Part shown: piece by piece, positions 15,082 through 23,695 of the stretch
Layout of the letters: every line of letters begins with the position of its first letter
Position numbering within the stretch: the stretch's first letter is position 1
NCBI GenBank assembly: GCA_965655775.1
Contig: CBFHHV010000005.1
Coordinates: forward strand, 1-64,000
Length of the DNA stretch: 64,000 nt
From: Marisimplicoccus sp965655775
GTDB taxonomy: Bacteria; Bacteroidota; Bacteroidia; Flavobacteriales; Flavobacteriaceae
Reading direction: 5' to 3'
Made by a program: the position numbers and the translations under genes
Notes under the pieces: model-generated
The model's input: the letters and a program-made list of their open reading frames with translations, nothing else
Databases searched by the model: none
What the model was told of the DNA's origin: nothing

Positions 15082-16945
15082 ATCTAAATATGATGTTATT
15101 GTTGTAGGAGGTGGTCATGCCGGGGCAGAGGCTGCTGCTGCCGCTGCAAACTTAGGTTCCAGAACACTTTTAGTTACGATGAACCTGCAAACCATTGGCC
15201 AAATGTCATGTAATCCAGCAATGGGAGGCATTGCAAAAGGCCAAATTGTTAGAGAAATAGATGCTCTTGGTGGATACAGTGGTGTCGTTTCAGACTTAAC
15301 AGCCATACAGTTTAAAATGCTGAATAAATCAAAAGGACCTGCAATGTGGAGCCCAAGGGTTCAGTCAGATAGAGCAAAATTTGCACTCAAATGGCGAGAA
15401 ATGTTAGAGAACACACCAAACCTTGATTTTTATCAAGATATGGTTGTTGGTTTAATTGTAGAAAAAAACACAATAAAAGGGGTGGTTACAGGTTTAGGCA
15501 ATAAAATACGCTCTCACTCTGTTATTTTAACAAACGGAACATTTTTAAATGGACTAATACATGTCGGGGATAAAAATTTTGGTGGAGGAAGAGTTGGAGA
15601 AAAATCTTCTGTAGGTATTACCGCTGACCTTGAGTCTTATGGTTTTAAATCTGGTAGAATGAAAACAGGAACACCACCACGAGTCGACGGAAGATCATTA
15701 GATTACAGCGTTATGGAAGAGCAGCCTGGTGATAAAAACCCAGCTAAATTTAGTTACCTCGAAAGTATACAGCCCATTAAGCATCAGATTAGCTGTCATA
15801 TAACTTACACTAATAGTGAGGTTCATGATATTATGTCTGAATCTTTTGATCGATCACCCATGTTTAATGGCAGCATAAGTAGTACAGGACCTAGATACTG
15901 TCCTTCAATCGAAGATAAAATACACAGGTTTACAGAAAAGGACAGGCATCAGATATTTGTTGAACCAGAGGGAGAAAACACAGTTGAAGTATATGTCAAC
16001 GGTTTTTCAACCTCAATGCCAGAAGATGTTCAATATGCAGCTATCAAAAGAATTAAAGGTTTTGAAAATGTTAAGTTTTTTAGGCCAGGATACGCTATAG
16101 AGTATGATTATTTTCCACCAACTCAATTAACTCTTACTCTTGAAACTAAGTTGATAAAGAACTTGTTTTTTGCCGGACAGATTAATGGTACAACTGGCTA
16201 TGAAGAAGCTGCAGCTCAAGGTTTAATGGCAGGGATTAATGCTGTTTCAAAAGCGTTTGAAAAAGAACCTCTAATATTAACAAGAAGCGAAGCTTATATT
16301 GGCGTTTTGATTGACGATTTAATTACAAAAGGTACAGAGGAGCCATATAGAATGTTTACTTCCCGAGCAGAATATAGAACCCTGCTTAGGCAAGACAATG
16401 CTGATATTCGATTAACGGAGAAATCATTCAAAATTGGCTTAGCAAAGAAAGAAAGATATGATCGTGTTATACAGAAACAAGAAGAAGTGGAAGGTTTTGT
16501 TAGGTTTTTTAATGAAACAAGCTTTGAATTAGAAGAGGTTAATAAAATTTTAAAATCAGTAAACTATGAACCCGTCCCACAGAAAGGAAAAATAGATAAA
16601 ATATACTCAAGGCCGAATGTTAAACAACAGGATATAAGAAAATTAACCTCTGTGGAAAACTATATTCAAGCAAAAAAGCTAGACAATGAGGTTTTAGACC
16701 AGACGGAGATTCAAATAAAATATAAAGGTTACATAGAGAAAGAGAAAGCTAACGCCGATAAACTTCAAAGACTAGAAGATATTAAGATTCCAGATAATTT
16801 CGATTACGATCCTTTAGCTTCGCTTTCAAATGAAGCAAAAGAAAAATTAAATAAAATTAGACCATCCACTCTTTCACAGGCATCAAGAATTAGCGGTATT
16901 AATCCAAGCGATATTAGTGTTCTGCTTGTTAAGATGGGGAGATAA
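15074..16945 (+). CDS. mnmG: tRNA uridine 5-carboxymethylaminomethyl modification enzyme MnmG
   Basis: MnmG (GidA) is the FAD-binding partner of MnmE that installs cmnm5 at wobble U34 of certain tRNAs. The Rossmann motif VIVVGGGHAGAEAAAAAA is at the N-terminus; SCNPAMGGIAKGQIVREIDALGG and GRMKTGTPPRVD are the two GidA signatures, and AGQINGTTGYEEAAAQG is the C-terminal FAD motif. ATG at 15074 gives 623 residues, the usual length; the frame is open slightly further upstream. It overlaps ybeY by eight bases and lies between two parS-like palindromes. MnmG is often an origin-proximal gene. Confidence 0.97.
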   Translation: MFESKYDVIVVGGGHAGAEAAAAAANLGSRTLLVTMNLQTIGQMSCNPAMGGIAKGQIVREIDALGGYSGVVSDLTAIQFKMLNKSKGPAMWSPRVQSDRAKFALKWREMLENTPNLDFYQDMVVGLIVEKNTIKGVVTGLGNKIRSHSVILTNGTFLNGLIHVGDKNFGGGRVGEKSSVGITADLESYGFKSGRMKTGTPPRVDGRSLDYSVMEEQPGDKNPAKFSYLESIQPIKHQISCHITYTNSEVHDIMSESFDRSPMFNGSISSTGPRYCPSIEDKIHRFTEKDRHQIFVEPEGENTVEVYVNGFSTSMPEDVQYAAIKRIKGFENVKFFRPGYAIEYDYFPPTQLTLTLETKLIKNLFFAGQINGTTGYEEAAAQGLMAGINAVSKAFEKEPLILTRSEAYIGVLIDDLITKGTEEPYRMFTSRAEYRTLLRQDNADIRLTEKSFKIGLAKKERYDRVIQKQEEVEGFVRFFNETSFELEEVNKILKSVNYEPVPQKGKIDKIYSRPNVKQQDIRKLTSVENYIQAKKLDNEVLDQTEIQIKYKGYIEKEKANADKLQRLEDIKIPDNFDYDPLASLSNEAKEKLNKIRPSTLSQASRISGINPSDISVLLVKMGR

Positions 16946-16946
16946 A

Positions 16947-16962
16947 AGTTCCACGTGAAACA
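16947..16962. promoter_or_regulatory. parS-like site 2
   Basis: AGTTCCACGTGAAACA differs from the classical ParB site TGTTCCACGTGAAACA at one of 16 bases. It sits one base after the mnmG stop and overlaps the GTG start of the methyltransferase gene. With the copy at 15051 it forms a pair about 1.9 kb apart. Confidence 0.75.
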
Positions 16963-17767
16963 GTCACTTAAAAAAGATAGAATGTTTTTAAGCACAAAAG
17001 ATTATGTTGCTTCAAACGAGCACTTCAACCTTTTCCTTGATAACAAGACTAATATTGTATGGACAGATGTAGCAGAAGACCACAACCATAATAAATATTA
17101 TGAAAATGAAAACTATCTTCCTCATAATGAAAAGAAAGGTCTCTTCTCATTTTTTTATAATCTCTCACAAAACATAATGTTTTCCTATAAATTAAAAGTT
17201 TTAAATAAAATCCTACAACCATCAAACACAATTTTAGATTATGGGTCTGGTGATGGACGTTTTGCTGAATTTTTAAGAAAAAAGGAGATAAATGTTCATG
17301 TGTATGATCCAATAATAAACAAATCAAAAAAACCACAAATCATTGATAATCAATATGATATGATTATGATGTGGCATGTTTTAGAGCATGTTCCAGATAT
17401 TAATAAGACGGCAATAGCATTAGAAAAAAAATTAAAACATAACGGCGCCCTTGTTGTTGCAGTTCCAAATAGGGACAGTTTTGATTCAAAAGCATATAGA
17501 GAACACTGGGCAGCCTGGGATGTGCCAAGACATTTATACCATTTTAATCATAACTCTTTAGAAAATCTAATGAAAGAAAAAGGGTTTAGCCTAATCTCTA
17601 AACATCCTTTGTGGCTTGATTCTTATTATGTGTCATACCTCTCATCTAAATACAAAAAGTCTATTTTTCCATGGATTAATTCATTAGTCATTGGTTCTCT
17701 CTCAAATATGTTAGCCATTTTCACATCTAAATACTCTTCCTCTTTCTATATATTCAAAAGAGCTTAA
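16955..17767 (+). CDS. Class I SAM-dependent methyltransferase
   Basis: The Rossmann-type motif I ILDYGSGDGRFAEFL (about residues 90-105) and the post-motif MMWHVLEHVPDI mark this as a methyltransferase of the Methyltransf_23/UbiG-like group. Bacteroidota relatives start with a zinc-ribbon-like Cys pair followed by a KDYxxSxExF segment. Here that segment is present (STKDYVASNEHFNLF), but the cysteines are missing and its second pair is replaced (LDNKTN). GTG at 16955 gives 270 residues and lies within parS site 2; ATG at 16982 gives 261 residues. Substrate unknown. It converges with holB, sharing TTAA. Confidence 0.85.
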   Translation: MKQSLKKDRMFLSTKDYVASNEHFNLFLDNKTNIVWTDVAEDHNHNKYYENENYLPHNEKKGLFSFFYNLSQNIMFSYKLKVLNKILQPSNTILDYGSGDGRFAEFLRKKEINVHVYDPIINKSKKPQIIDNQYDMIMMWHVLEHVPDINKTAIALEKKLKHNGALVVAVPNRDSFDSKAYREHWAAWDVPRHLYHFNHNSLENLMKEKGFSLISKHPLWLDSYYVSYLSSKYKKSIFPWINSLVIGSLSNMLAIFTSKYSSSFYIFKRA

Positions 17768-18861
17768 TCCTCAGGAGTATTAATAAGCTTTGTCATTTTA
17801 ATTGCGAATGACGTGAAAACAATTTTAGAGTTAACGTTCCTTGAAATTGAGTAATGTGAATCCTCGATTAAGTCAATTATTTCAATTAAATTTCTACTGT
17901 GAACGAATGGAGAAAGCTTACCTATTTTAAAATCTGAATTTGAAACAAAAGAAGTTAAGTTTTCTGACCTATAGCTAACAAGCATAGCTTCCCTGATAAG
18001 AAAGGAACAAAAACCCAGAAATTCTTTTTGTTGTTCTCTTGAATTAGAAGCAATTTTCTCAGACCATTTGGTAAGATCCAAAACAGCTTTTTTACTTTTT
18101 TTTGCAAGAAAGGCAAACCTTAAACAATCAATAAAATTTTGTTCATGAGAGATTGAAGAGGAGTCTTCATCTATATAGTTTAGTGCCCTAGAAATACTTC
18201 CCCTTGAGGATTTTACAATTAAATCATAGTCAACATCACTAACTAAACTCTGTAAAAACTGTTTGTGCTCTTCATGATCAACAGGGCCAAGGTTTGAAAT
18301 TTGACATCTTGATATTATTGTAGGCAAAAGATCCTGTAAACTATTAGTTGTTAAAATAAAATAAGTGTCAATAGGTGGTTCCTCTAATATTTTTAAAAGC
18401 TTATTAGAGGTCTGAGGCATCATTGTTTCAGCCCCCCAGAGAATAAAAACTTTGTTTCCCCCAAGAAAGGATTTAAGAACTGCTTTCTTTTGAATTGTGT
18501 CAATCTCAGGAACTTTTATAGACCCTTGAGAAGTTGTGTTCCCAATAAAAGTTGACCACTTTTGAAAATCAGAGAAAGGAAACTGTTTAACAAAAGAGAT
18601 CCACTCAGCATATAGGTTTTCAGTATCCTTAACGGATGCAAAAGTGGGAAAAGAAAAGTGTAAATCAGGATGATCCAAAACGTCACCACTATAAGAGTTT
18701 TTTGGATTTAGTAGCTCTCTTGCAATTTCAATTGCAAAATTTAAACCACCATACCCATCTTTATCTACAAGAATTTTTGATTGAGGAAAGTTTTTTTTCT
18801 GAATTGAATCATAGATCCTTTCTTTAATATGTCCTTGACCCAAAATTCTATCTAAATTCAT
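17764..18861 (-). CDS. holB: DNA polymerase III delta-prime subunit
   Basis: Delta-prime is a clamp-loader subunit that helps place the sliding clamp. The protein is a degenerate AAA+ ATPase: LGQGHIKERIYDSI at the start, no functional Walker A (KDGYGGLN in that place), KVFILWGAETM followed by SNKLLKILEEPP, and the sensor-like TNSLQDLLPTIISRCQ with the conserved Ser-Arg-Cys. The zinc-binding cysteines of many homologues are not seen. ATG at 18861 is four bases past a -7 box. An upstream TTG at 18867 would lie inside that box. The gene is divergent from pgk over overlapping promoters. Confidence 0.9.
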   Translation of the reverse strand: MNLDRILGQGHIKERIYDSIQKKNFPQSKILVDKDGYGGLNFAIEIARELLNPKNSYSGDVLDHPDLHFSFPTFASVKDTENLYAEWISFVKQFPFSDFQKWSTFIGNTTSQGSIKVPEIDTIQKKAVLKSFLGGNKVFILWGAETMMPQTSNKLLKILEEPPIDTYFILTTNSLQDLLPTIISRCQISNLGPVDHEEHKQFLQSLVSDVDYDLIVKSSRGSISRALNYIDEDSSSISHEQNFIDCLRFAFLAKKSKKAVLDLTKWSEKIASNSREQQKEFLGFCSFLIREAMLVSYRSENLTSFVSNSDFKIGKLSPFVHSRNLIEIIDLIEDSHYSISRNVNSKIVFTSFAIKMTKLINTPED

Positions 18862-18864
18862 ACC

Positions 18865-18897
18865 CAAATATATATCATATTATATCTTTGTCGACAA
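18865..18897 (-). promoter_or_regulatory. Promoter of holB
   Basis: On the minus strand TTTG at 18897-18894 and TATATTTG at 18872-18865 are 21 bases apart, a textbook Bacteroidota promoter. The holB ATG starts four bases after the -7 box. The element overlaps the pgk promoter completely. Confidence 0.65.
18883..18890 (+). promoter_or_regulatory. -7 promoter box of pgk
   Basis: TATCTTTG ends 20 bases before the pgk ATG. It lies between the -33 and -7 elements of the opposite holB promoter, so the two promoters probably compete for polymerase. Confidence 0.6.
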
Positions 18898-18909
18898 AAT
18901 AATATTAAC

Positions 18910-20097
18910 ATGTCCGATCTAGAAAAACAAGACTTAAAAAATAAAAAAGTAATTGTAAGGGTTGATTTAAATGTCCCTTTAGATGATAATGATAATGTAA
19001 CAGACACAACGAGAATTGTGGCATGTAAAGAGACAGTGGATTTAATTCTAGAAAAAGGAGGAACATGTATTCTAATATCTCATCTTGGTAGACCAAAAGG
19101 AAAAGAAAATAAATTTTCTCTAAAAAAAATAGTGGATACAGTCTCTTCTGTATTAAACCATCCAGTTTTTTTTTATGAAGACTGTGTTGGCCAGGGTGCT
19201 AAGGAAGCAATTTCTAAATTAGATCAAGGAAGTATTATTCTTATGGAAAATCTTCGTTTTTATGAGGAGGAAACACTAGGAGATAGAGTATTTGCTAAAA
19301 ATCTTTCAGAATTAGGTGATATATATGTAAATGATGCTTTTGGAACTTGCCACAGAGAACATGCATCAACAGCGGTAATTGCTGAGTATTTCGAGAATAA
19401 AAAATTTGCAGGTAAACTTCTTCAAAAAGAGCTTGAGGCAATAAATCAAATTGCTAATAATGGAAAAAAACCTGTTCTTGCAATTTTAGGAGGGGCCAAA
19501 GTCTCAAGCAAGCTTAGTATTCTGTATAATCTGATTAAGAACGTAGATAAAATTATAATTGGTGGAGGAATGGCCTATACGTTTATTAAAGCAAAAGGAG
19601 GACAAATCGGGAACTCTCTAGTAGAAGATGAATTAATTACTAATGCACAAGAAATCTTAAGGTTAGCCCAAAAATTAGATAAAAAAATAATTTTGCCAGT
19701 AGACACAAAAGCTTCAAAAGACTTTGATAATAACGATCAAATATCAACCTTTAACTCAGAAGAAATAGAAGCTGGATGGTTGGGGCTAGATATTGGAGAA
19801 AAGTCCAAGGAAATATTTCATCAAGAAATTCTAACAAGTAATACAATTTTTTGGAATGGACCAATGGGGGTTTTTGAAAAAGAACTTTTTTCTGAAGGAA
19901 CAAGCTCAATATGTAATTCCCTCAGAGAAGCTAAAGAAAAAGGAGTAAATGTAATTGTTGGTGGAGGTGACTCTATAGCAGCATTAAAAAAGCTTGGAAA
20001 AGAGGAATGGGTTGGGTATATTTCAACTGGAGGAGGAGCTCTCTTAGAAAGTTTAGAGGGAAAAACTCTTCCAGGGGTTAAGGCTTTGACGCAATGA
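18910..20097 (+). CDS. pgk: Phosphoglycerate kinase
   Basis: Pgk converts 1,3-bisphosphoglycerate and ADP to 3-phosphoglycerate and ATP in glycolysis. The 395 residues contain VRVDLNVPLDD, ISHLGRPKGK, LLENLRFYEEE-type motif (MENLRFYEEE), NDAFGTCHREHAS, GGAKVSSKL, GGGMAYTFIKAKG and the nucleotide-binding VGGGDSIAALKK. All substrate arginines of the N-terminal domain appear to be present. The next gene starts within the stop codon (ATGA overlap), so the DUF4837 lipoprotein is translated from the same message. Confidence 0.98.
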   Translation: MSDLEKQDLKNKKVIVRVDLNVPLDDNDNVTDTTRIVACKETVDLILEKGGTCILISHLGRPKGKENKFSLKKIVDTVSSVLNHPVFFYEDCVGQGAKEAISKLDQGSIILMENLRFYEEETLGDRVFAKNLSELGDIYVNDAFGTCHREHASTAVIAEYFENKKFAGKLLQKELEAINQIANNGKKPVLAILGGAKVSSKLSILYNLIKNVDKIIIGGGMAYTFIKAKGGQIGNSLVEDELITNAQEILRLAQKLDKKIILPVDTKASKDFDNNDQISTFNSEEIEAGWLGLDIGEKSKEIFHQEILTSNTIFWNGPMGVFEKELFSEGTSSICNSLREAKEKGVNVIVGGGDSIAALKKLGKEEWVGYISTGGGALLESLEGKTLPGVKALTQ

Positions 20098-21071
20098 ACT
20101 TAAAAAACAACTTTTTAATTATCTTATCCTGGATGCTTTTCATTTCATGTCAATCAGACAGCTCCAAAGCATATGTTCCGGAATCAAATGGCAATATTAA
20201 TGCGTTAACTGTTGTAATGAATAATAGTTCATGGGAAGGAAGTCTTGGAAGCAACATCAAGGAATCTTTAATGGAGCCATACGAAGGACTGCCGTTTGAC
20301 GAACCAAAATATGATTTGTATTATATACAGCCATCAATATTTAAAGGCTTTGCAAGAAGCAGTAGAAATATAATTGTCTTTAGAAAAGACACATCTGACC
20401 AAGGATTTAGATTAATCAAAAACTTATGGGCAAGACCTCAAATAACAGCTCTAATAACTGGTGAAGACGAGGAGGTAATGAATTTTTATTTCGACGAAAA
20501 TAAAGATCTTCTATTAAGATCGATTTCTGAAAATGAAAGAATTGAAAAAATTCGTAGAATGAAAAAGTCTCTTAATGATGACCCTCAGCTTGAAGATCGT
20601 TTTGGAATTAACCTTACCTTTCCAGACGCATACTCAACAGTTAAGGACACAACAAATTTTGTGTGGATTGAGAAGCAGGTAGTAAAAGGACATCTTAATA
20701 TTATTGCTTATACCCTGCCACTTAATATCGATTTAAAAAAGATTGAAGAAAGAATACCTGCAATAAGAGATTCAATCGGAAAAATATATGTACCAGGAAG
20801 GGTTCCCGGCTCCTATATGATCACTGAAAGAGCATACCTTCCCTACTATTATAAAACAAAAGTTAATAATCTGGAGGCTATTCTAACAAAGGGTACTTGG
20901 GAGGTTCAAAATGATTTTATGGCAGGGCCTTACATCAATTATATTATAAAAGACACAATAAATAAAAGAAATATTGTTATTGAAGGTTTTTCGTTTGCAC
21001 CATCAGAAAGCAAGAGAGACTATATGTTTGAATTAAACACTATTATAACAACAATGAAATTTGCTAAATAA
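20094..21071 (+). CDS. DUF4837 family lipoprotein
   Basis: This 325-residue lipoprotein (signal through about residue 19, lipobox LFISC) belongs to DUF4837, a family known only from Bacteroidota. Conserved stretches are ESNGNINALTVVMNNSSWEG, LFF-type strands around FARSSRNIIVFRKD, and VPGRVPGSYMITERAYLPYY. The function is unknown. The mature protein has no cysteine-rich or catalytic motif that I can see and would face the periplasm or the outer membrane. It overlaps pgk by four bases, which ties its expression to a glycolytic gene without implying a glycolytic role. Confidence 0.8.
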   Translation: MNLKNNFLIILSWMLFISCQSDSSKAYVPESNGNINALTVVMNNSSWEGSLGSNIKESLMEPYEGLPFDEPKYDLYYIQPSIFKGFARSSRNIIVFRKDTSDQGFRLIKNLWARPQITALITGEDEEVMNFYFDENKDLLLRSISENERIEKIRRMKKSLNDDPQLEDRFGINLTFPDAYSTVKDTTNFVWIEKQVVKGHLNIIAYTLPLNIDLKKIEERIPAIRDSIGKIYVPGRVPGSYMITERAYLPYYYKTKVNNLEAILTKGTWEVQNDFMAGPYINYIIKDTINKRNIVIEGFSFAPSESKRDYMFELNTIITTMKFAK

Positions 21072-21076
21072 AGTTA

Positions 21077-21229
21077 TTATTCCTTTGAATCTTCGTCTTC
21101 TTCTTTAGTAGCTTTTTTAAATTCCTTTATACCACTACCAAGTCCTCTCATGAGTTCAGGAATCTTTCTACCACCAAACAGTAAAAGAACAACGATAATT
21201 ATTAAAATAATTTGAGGTCCACCTATCAT
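21077..21229 (-). CDS. tatA: Twin-arginine translocase subunit TatA
   Basis: This 50-residue frame reads M-IGGPQIILIIIVVLLLFGG, then RKIPELMRGLGSGIKEFKKA, then an acidic tail. That is the TatA/E layout: a short membrane helix, the FG-x-x-K/R-x-P-E hinge (FGGRKIPEL) and an amphipathic helix with G-x-x-x-K-x-F-K. TatA oligomers form the export path for folded proteins with RR signal peptides; the window encodes at least one likely client, the aminotransferase at 58.4 kb. It is convergent with the DUF4837 gene and divergent from the M23 peptidase gene. Confidence 0.9.
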   Translation of the reverse strand: MIGGPQIILIIIVVLLLFGGRKIPELMRGLGSGIKEFKKATKEEDEDSKE

Positions 21230-21330
21230 ATTTGAAAATTTATTGAACTAAGTTCTTTATACAAATTTACTGAATTATTTTTTGTAATGTGAATTTATTA
21301 ATCATATAATAACTTATGCTTAACTATACA

Positions 21331-21338
21331 TATATTTG
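21331..21338 (+). promoter_or_regulatory. -7 promoter box of the M23 peptidase gene
   Basis: TATATTTG ends six bases before the ATG, another predicted leaderless start. On the other strand a TAAATTTG at 21269-21262 could serve tatA, 33 bases from its ATG. Confidence 0.55.
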
Positions 21339-21343
21339 CATTA

Positions 21344-22201
21344 ATGCCTAAAAAGAAAAAATATACTCTGCTAGACAAACTTTCCGAGAGGTTTCATATA
21401 CTTTTAGTAAATGAAAAAACACTTGAAAGAAAGAAGCTCCTGTCTTCATCATCACTTAATTTGATTGCATCTTCCTTTATTGCATTTCTAGTTGTTTTGT
21501 CCGCTTCTTTTTTACTAATATACTTTACCCCTCTCAAGGAATATTTTAGAGGGTATACCAGTGTTGAGTTAAGGCAGAACGCAGTTGAGAACTCAATGAA
21601 ACTTGATTCATTGGAAAGTCTTTACATTATGCAAAGCAATTATATCAACTCACTCAAAGATTTATTATCCGGAAATATTTCATATGAAGAGTTAGATGAA
21701 AACCTAAGTAGTAATGATAACAGGATTACTGAGTTGGAGATTGTAGAGACAAATCAGGAGGACTCGTTGTTAAGAGCAATGGTTGAGGAGGAAGACAAGT
21801 ATAATGCATTTGATATTCAAGGAGAGAGATTTACAACTGTACTTTTCCCACCAGTTAAAGGGGGCCTTTCATCAGCATTTGATATAAACAGCAAGCATTA
21901 TGGAGTAGATATCGTTATGCCCGTGAACTCTCCTGTTCATTCTATTAGTGAAGGAATTGTTGTATTCTCTGAATGGACTTCAGCAACAGGATTTGTAATT
22001 ATAATTGAACATTTAAATGGCTTAACATCAATTTATAAGCATAATTCATCTATTGTTAAAAGTCAAGGAGACACGGTTGGAACGGGAGAAATAATTGCCT
22101 TTACGGGAAATACTGGTGAGTTAACAACAGGCCCTCATCTTCATTTCGAATTATGGTATCAAGGGGAGCCAGTTGACCCTCAAAGCTATATTGAGTTTTA
22201 A
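21344..22201 (+). CDS. M23 family murein endopeptidase
   Basis: The 285-residue protein has a cytoplasmic start rich in Lys, one membrane helix (about residues 42-65), a short coiled region (about 75-150) and a C-terminal LytM/peptidase M23 domain (about 165-285). The zinc ligands are intact: KHYGVDIVMP supplies His and Asp and TGPHLHFELW supplies the HxH pair. It should therefore cut peptidoglycan cross-links, in contrast to the EnvC-like protein at 37.5 kb. The GH3 gene begins directly after its stop codon. Confidence 0.92.
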   Translation: MPKKKKYTLLDKLSERFHILLVNEKTLERKKLLSSSSLNLIASSFIAFLVVLSASFLLIYFTPLKEYFRGYTSVELRQNAVENSMKLDSLESLYIMQSNYINSLKDLLSGNISYEELDENLSSNDNRITELEIVETNQEDSLLRAMVEEEDKYNAFDIQGERFTTVLFPPVKGGLSSAFDINSKHYGVDIVMPVNSPVHSISEGIVVFSEWTSATGFVIIIEHLNGLTSIYKHNSSIVKSQGDTVGTGEIIAFTGNTGELTTGPHLHFELWYQGEPVDPQSYIEF

Positions 22202-23695
22202 ATGAAAACCTTAATAACAATACTCTTTGCTAGACTAGTAAAAAAAAGAAATAATAAATGGATTACGAATCCACTAAAATTTCAAGCTGAAACTTTTAAC
22301 AAATTATTAAAAAAAGCAAATAACACCGAGTTTGGAAAGGATCACAATTTTTCTAGTATAAAAAATTATAATGATTTCCAAAATCAAGTTCCAATTAGAG
22401 ACTATGAGGCTTTAAAACCTTATGTTGACAGAGTTGTTGCAGGAGAAAAAAATATCTTATGGCCAGGCCAACCTCTTTATTTTGCTAAAACAAGCGGAAC
22501 TACATCAGGCGCAAAATATATACCAATAACAAAAGAATCAATTCGAACACATATTAATTCAGCTCGAGATGCACTTTTAAATTATTTTTTAAAAACAAAA
22601 AACTATAGTCCAATAAACGGAAAACATATGTTTTTACAAGGTAGTCCTAAGCTAGACAAAAAAAATGGTGTTTTTATTGGGAGACTATCAGGTATTAGCG
22701 CTCATTACATCCCAAAACTTTTTTTAAATAATAGAAAGCCCTCCTGGAACACAAATTGTATTGAGGATTGGGAGAAAAAAGTTGACACTATAATTAAGGA
22801 AACGGTTGGAGAAAAAATGACAATTATTGCAGGAATACCCTCATGGGTGCAAATGTATTTCGAAAAGATAGTTTCTAATGAAAACAAAACAATAAAGGAA
22901 GTCTTTCCTGAGTTGTCTTTATATGTGTACGGGGGGGTAAGTTTTGATCCTTACAAGTCAACGTTTGATAAATTATTTGGAAAAAAGATCGACACATTAG
23001 CAACTTTTCCAGCATCAGAGGGTTTTTTTGGCTATCAAGATAACTTTAATGATGACAAAACAGACTTGTTATTATTATTGAACAACGATATATTTTATGA
23101 ATTCATTCAAGCTGAAGATTTCTTAAAAGGGGAATATGAAAGAATCACATTAAAAGACGTTCAAGTCAATGTTAATTACTTACTAATTATATCTACTTCT
23201 GCAGGTCTTTGGGGTTATAATATTGGAGATACTGTAAAATTTACCTCAACCAAACCATATAGATTAATCGTGTCAGGAAGAATTAAACATTTTTTATCAG
23301 CATTTGGAGAACATGTTATTTCAGAAGAGGTGGAAAAGTCAATGAAGGTTGCGACAAATAATCATAATGTGACAATAAGAGAGTTTACAGTTGCACCCAA
23401 TATAAATCCAAAAGAGGGACTTCCCTGCCATGAGTGGTATGTAGAGTTTGAAACTCAGCCAGAGGATATAAAGACCTTCTCAAAAACTTTAGAGACAGAG
23501 ATGCTAAATCAAAACATTTATTACAAAGACCTAATTCATGGAGGAATAATAAAACCCTTAGAGGTGATTTCAGTTAAAAAAGGAGGGTTTAATGATTATA
23601 TGAAATCAGTTGGAAGGCTAGGAGGGCAAAATAAAGTTCCTAGGCTGTCAAATGACAGAAAAATCGCTGATAAACTAAATTCTCTTAACTCTTGA
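22202..23695 (+). CDS. GH3 auxin-responsive-promoter family protein (acyl-adenylating)
   Basis: This 497-residue protein belongs to the GH3 family of the ANL adenylating superfamily. The ATP-binding motif is FAKTSGTTSGAKYIPIT, the central motif TLATFPASEGFFGYQ, and GYNIGDTVKFTSTKPYRL and VSGRIKHFLSAFGEH follow in order, as in plant GH3 acyl-acid amido synthetases. Bacterial members are common in Bacteroidota, but their acyl and amine substrates are unknown. Start and upstream stop touch (zero spacing to the M23 gene) and the next gene overlaps by four bases, so it sits in a tight operon. Confidence 0.88.
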   Translation: MKTLITILFARLVKKRNNKWITNPLKFQAETFNKLLKKANNTEFGKDHNFSSIKNYNDFQNQVPIRDYEALKPYVDRVVAGEKNILWPGQPLYFAKTSGTTSGAKYIPITKESIRTHINSARDALLNYFLKTKNYSPINGKHMFLQGSPKLDKKNGVFIGRLSGISAHYIPKLFLNNRKPSWNTNCIEDWEKKVDTIIKETVGEKMTIIAGIPSWVQMYFEKIVSNENKTIKEVFPELSLYVYGGVSFDPYKSTFDKLFGKKIDTLATFPASEGFFGYQDNFNDDKTDLLLLLNNDIFYEFIQAEDFLKGEYERITLKDVQVNVNYLLIISTSAGLWGYNIGDTVKFTSTKPYRLIVSGRIKHFLSAFGEHVISEEVEKSMKVATNNHNVTIREFTVAPNINPKEGLPCHEWYVEFETQPEDIKTFSKTLETEMLNQNIYYKDLIHGGIIKPLEVISVKKGGFNDYMKSVGRLGGQNKVPRLSNDRKIADKLNSLNS

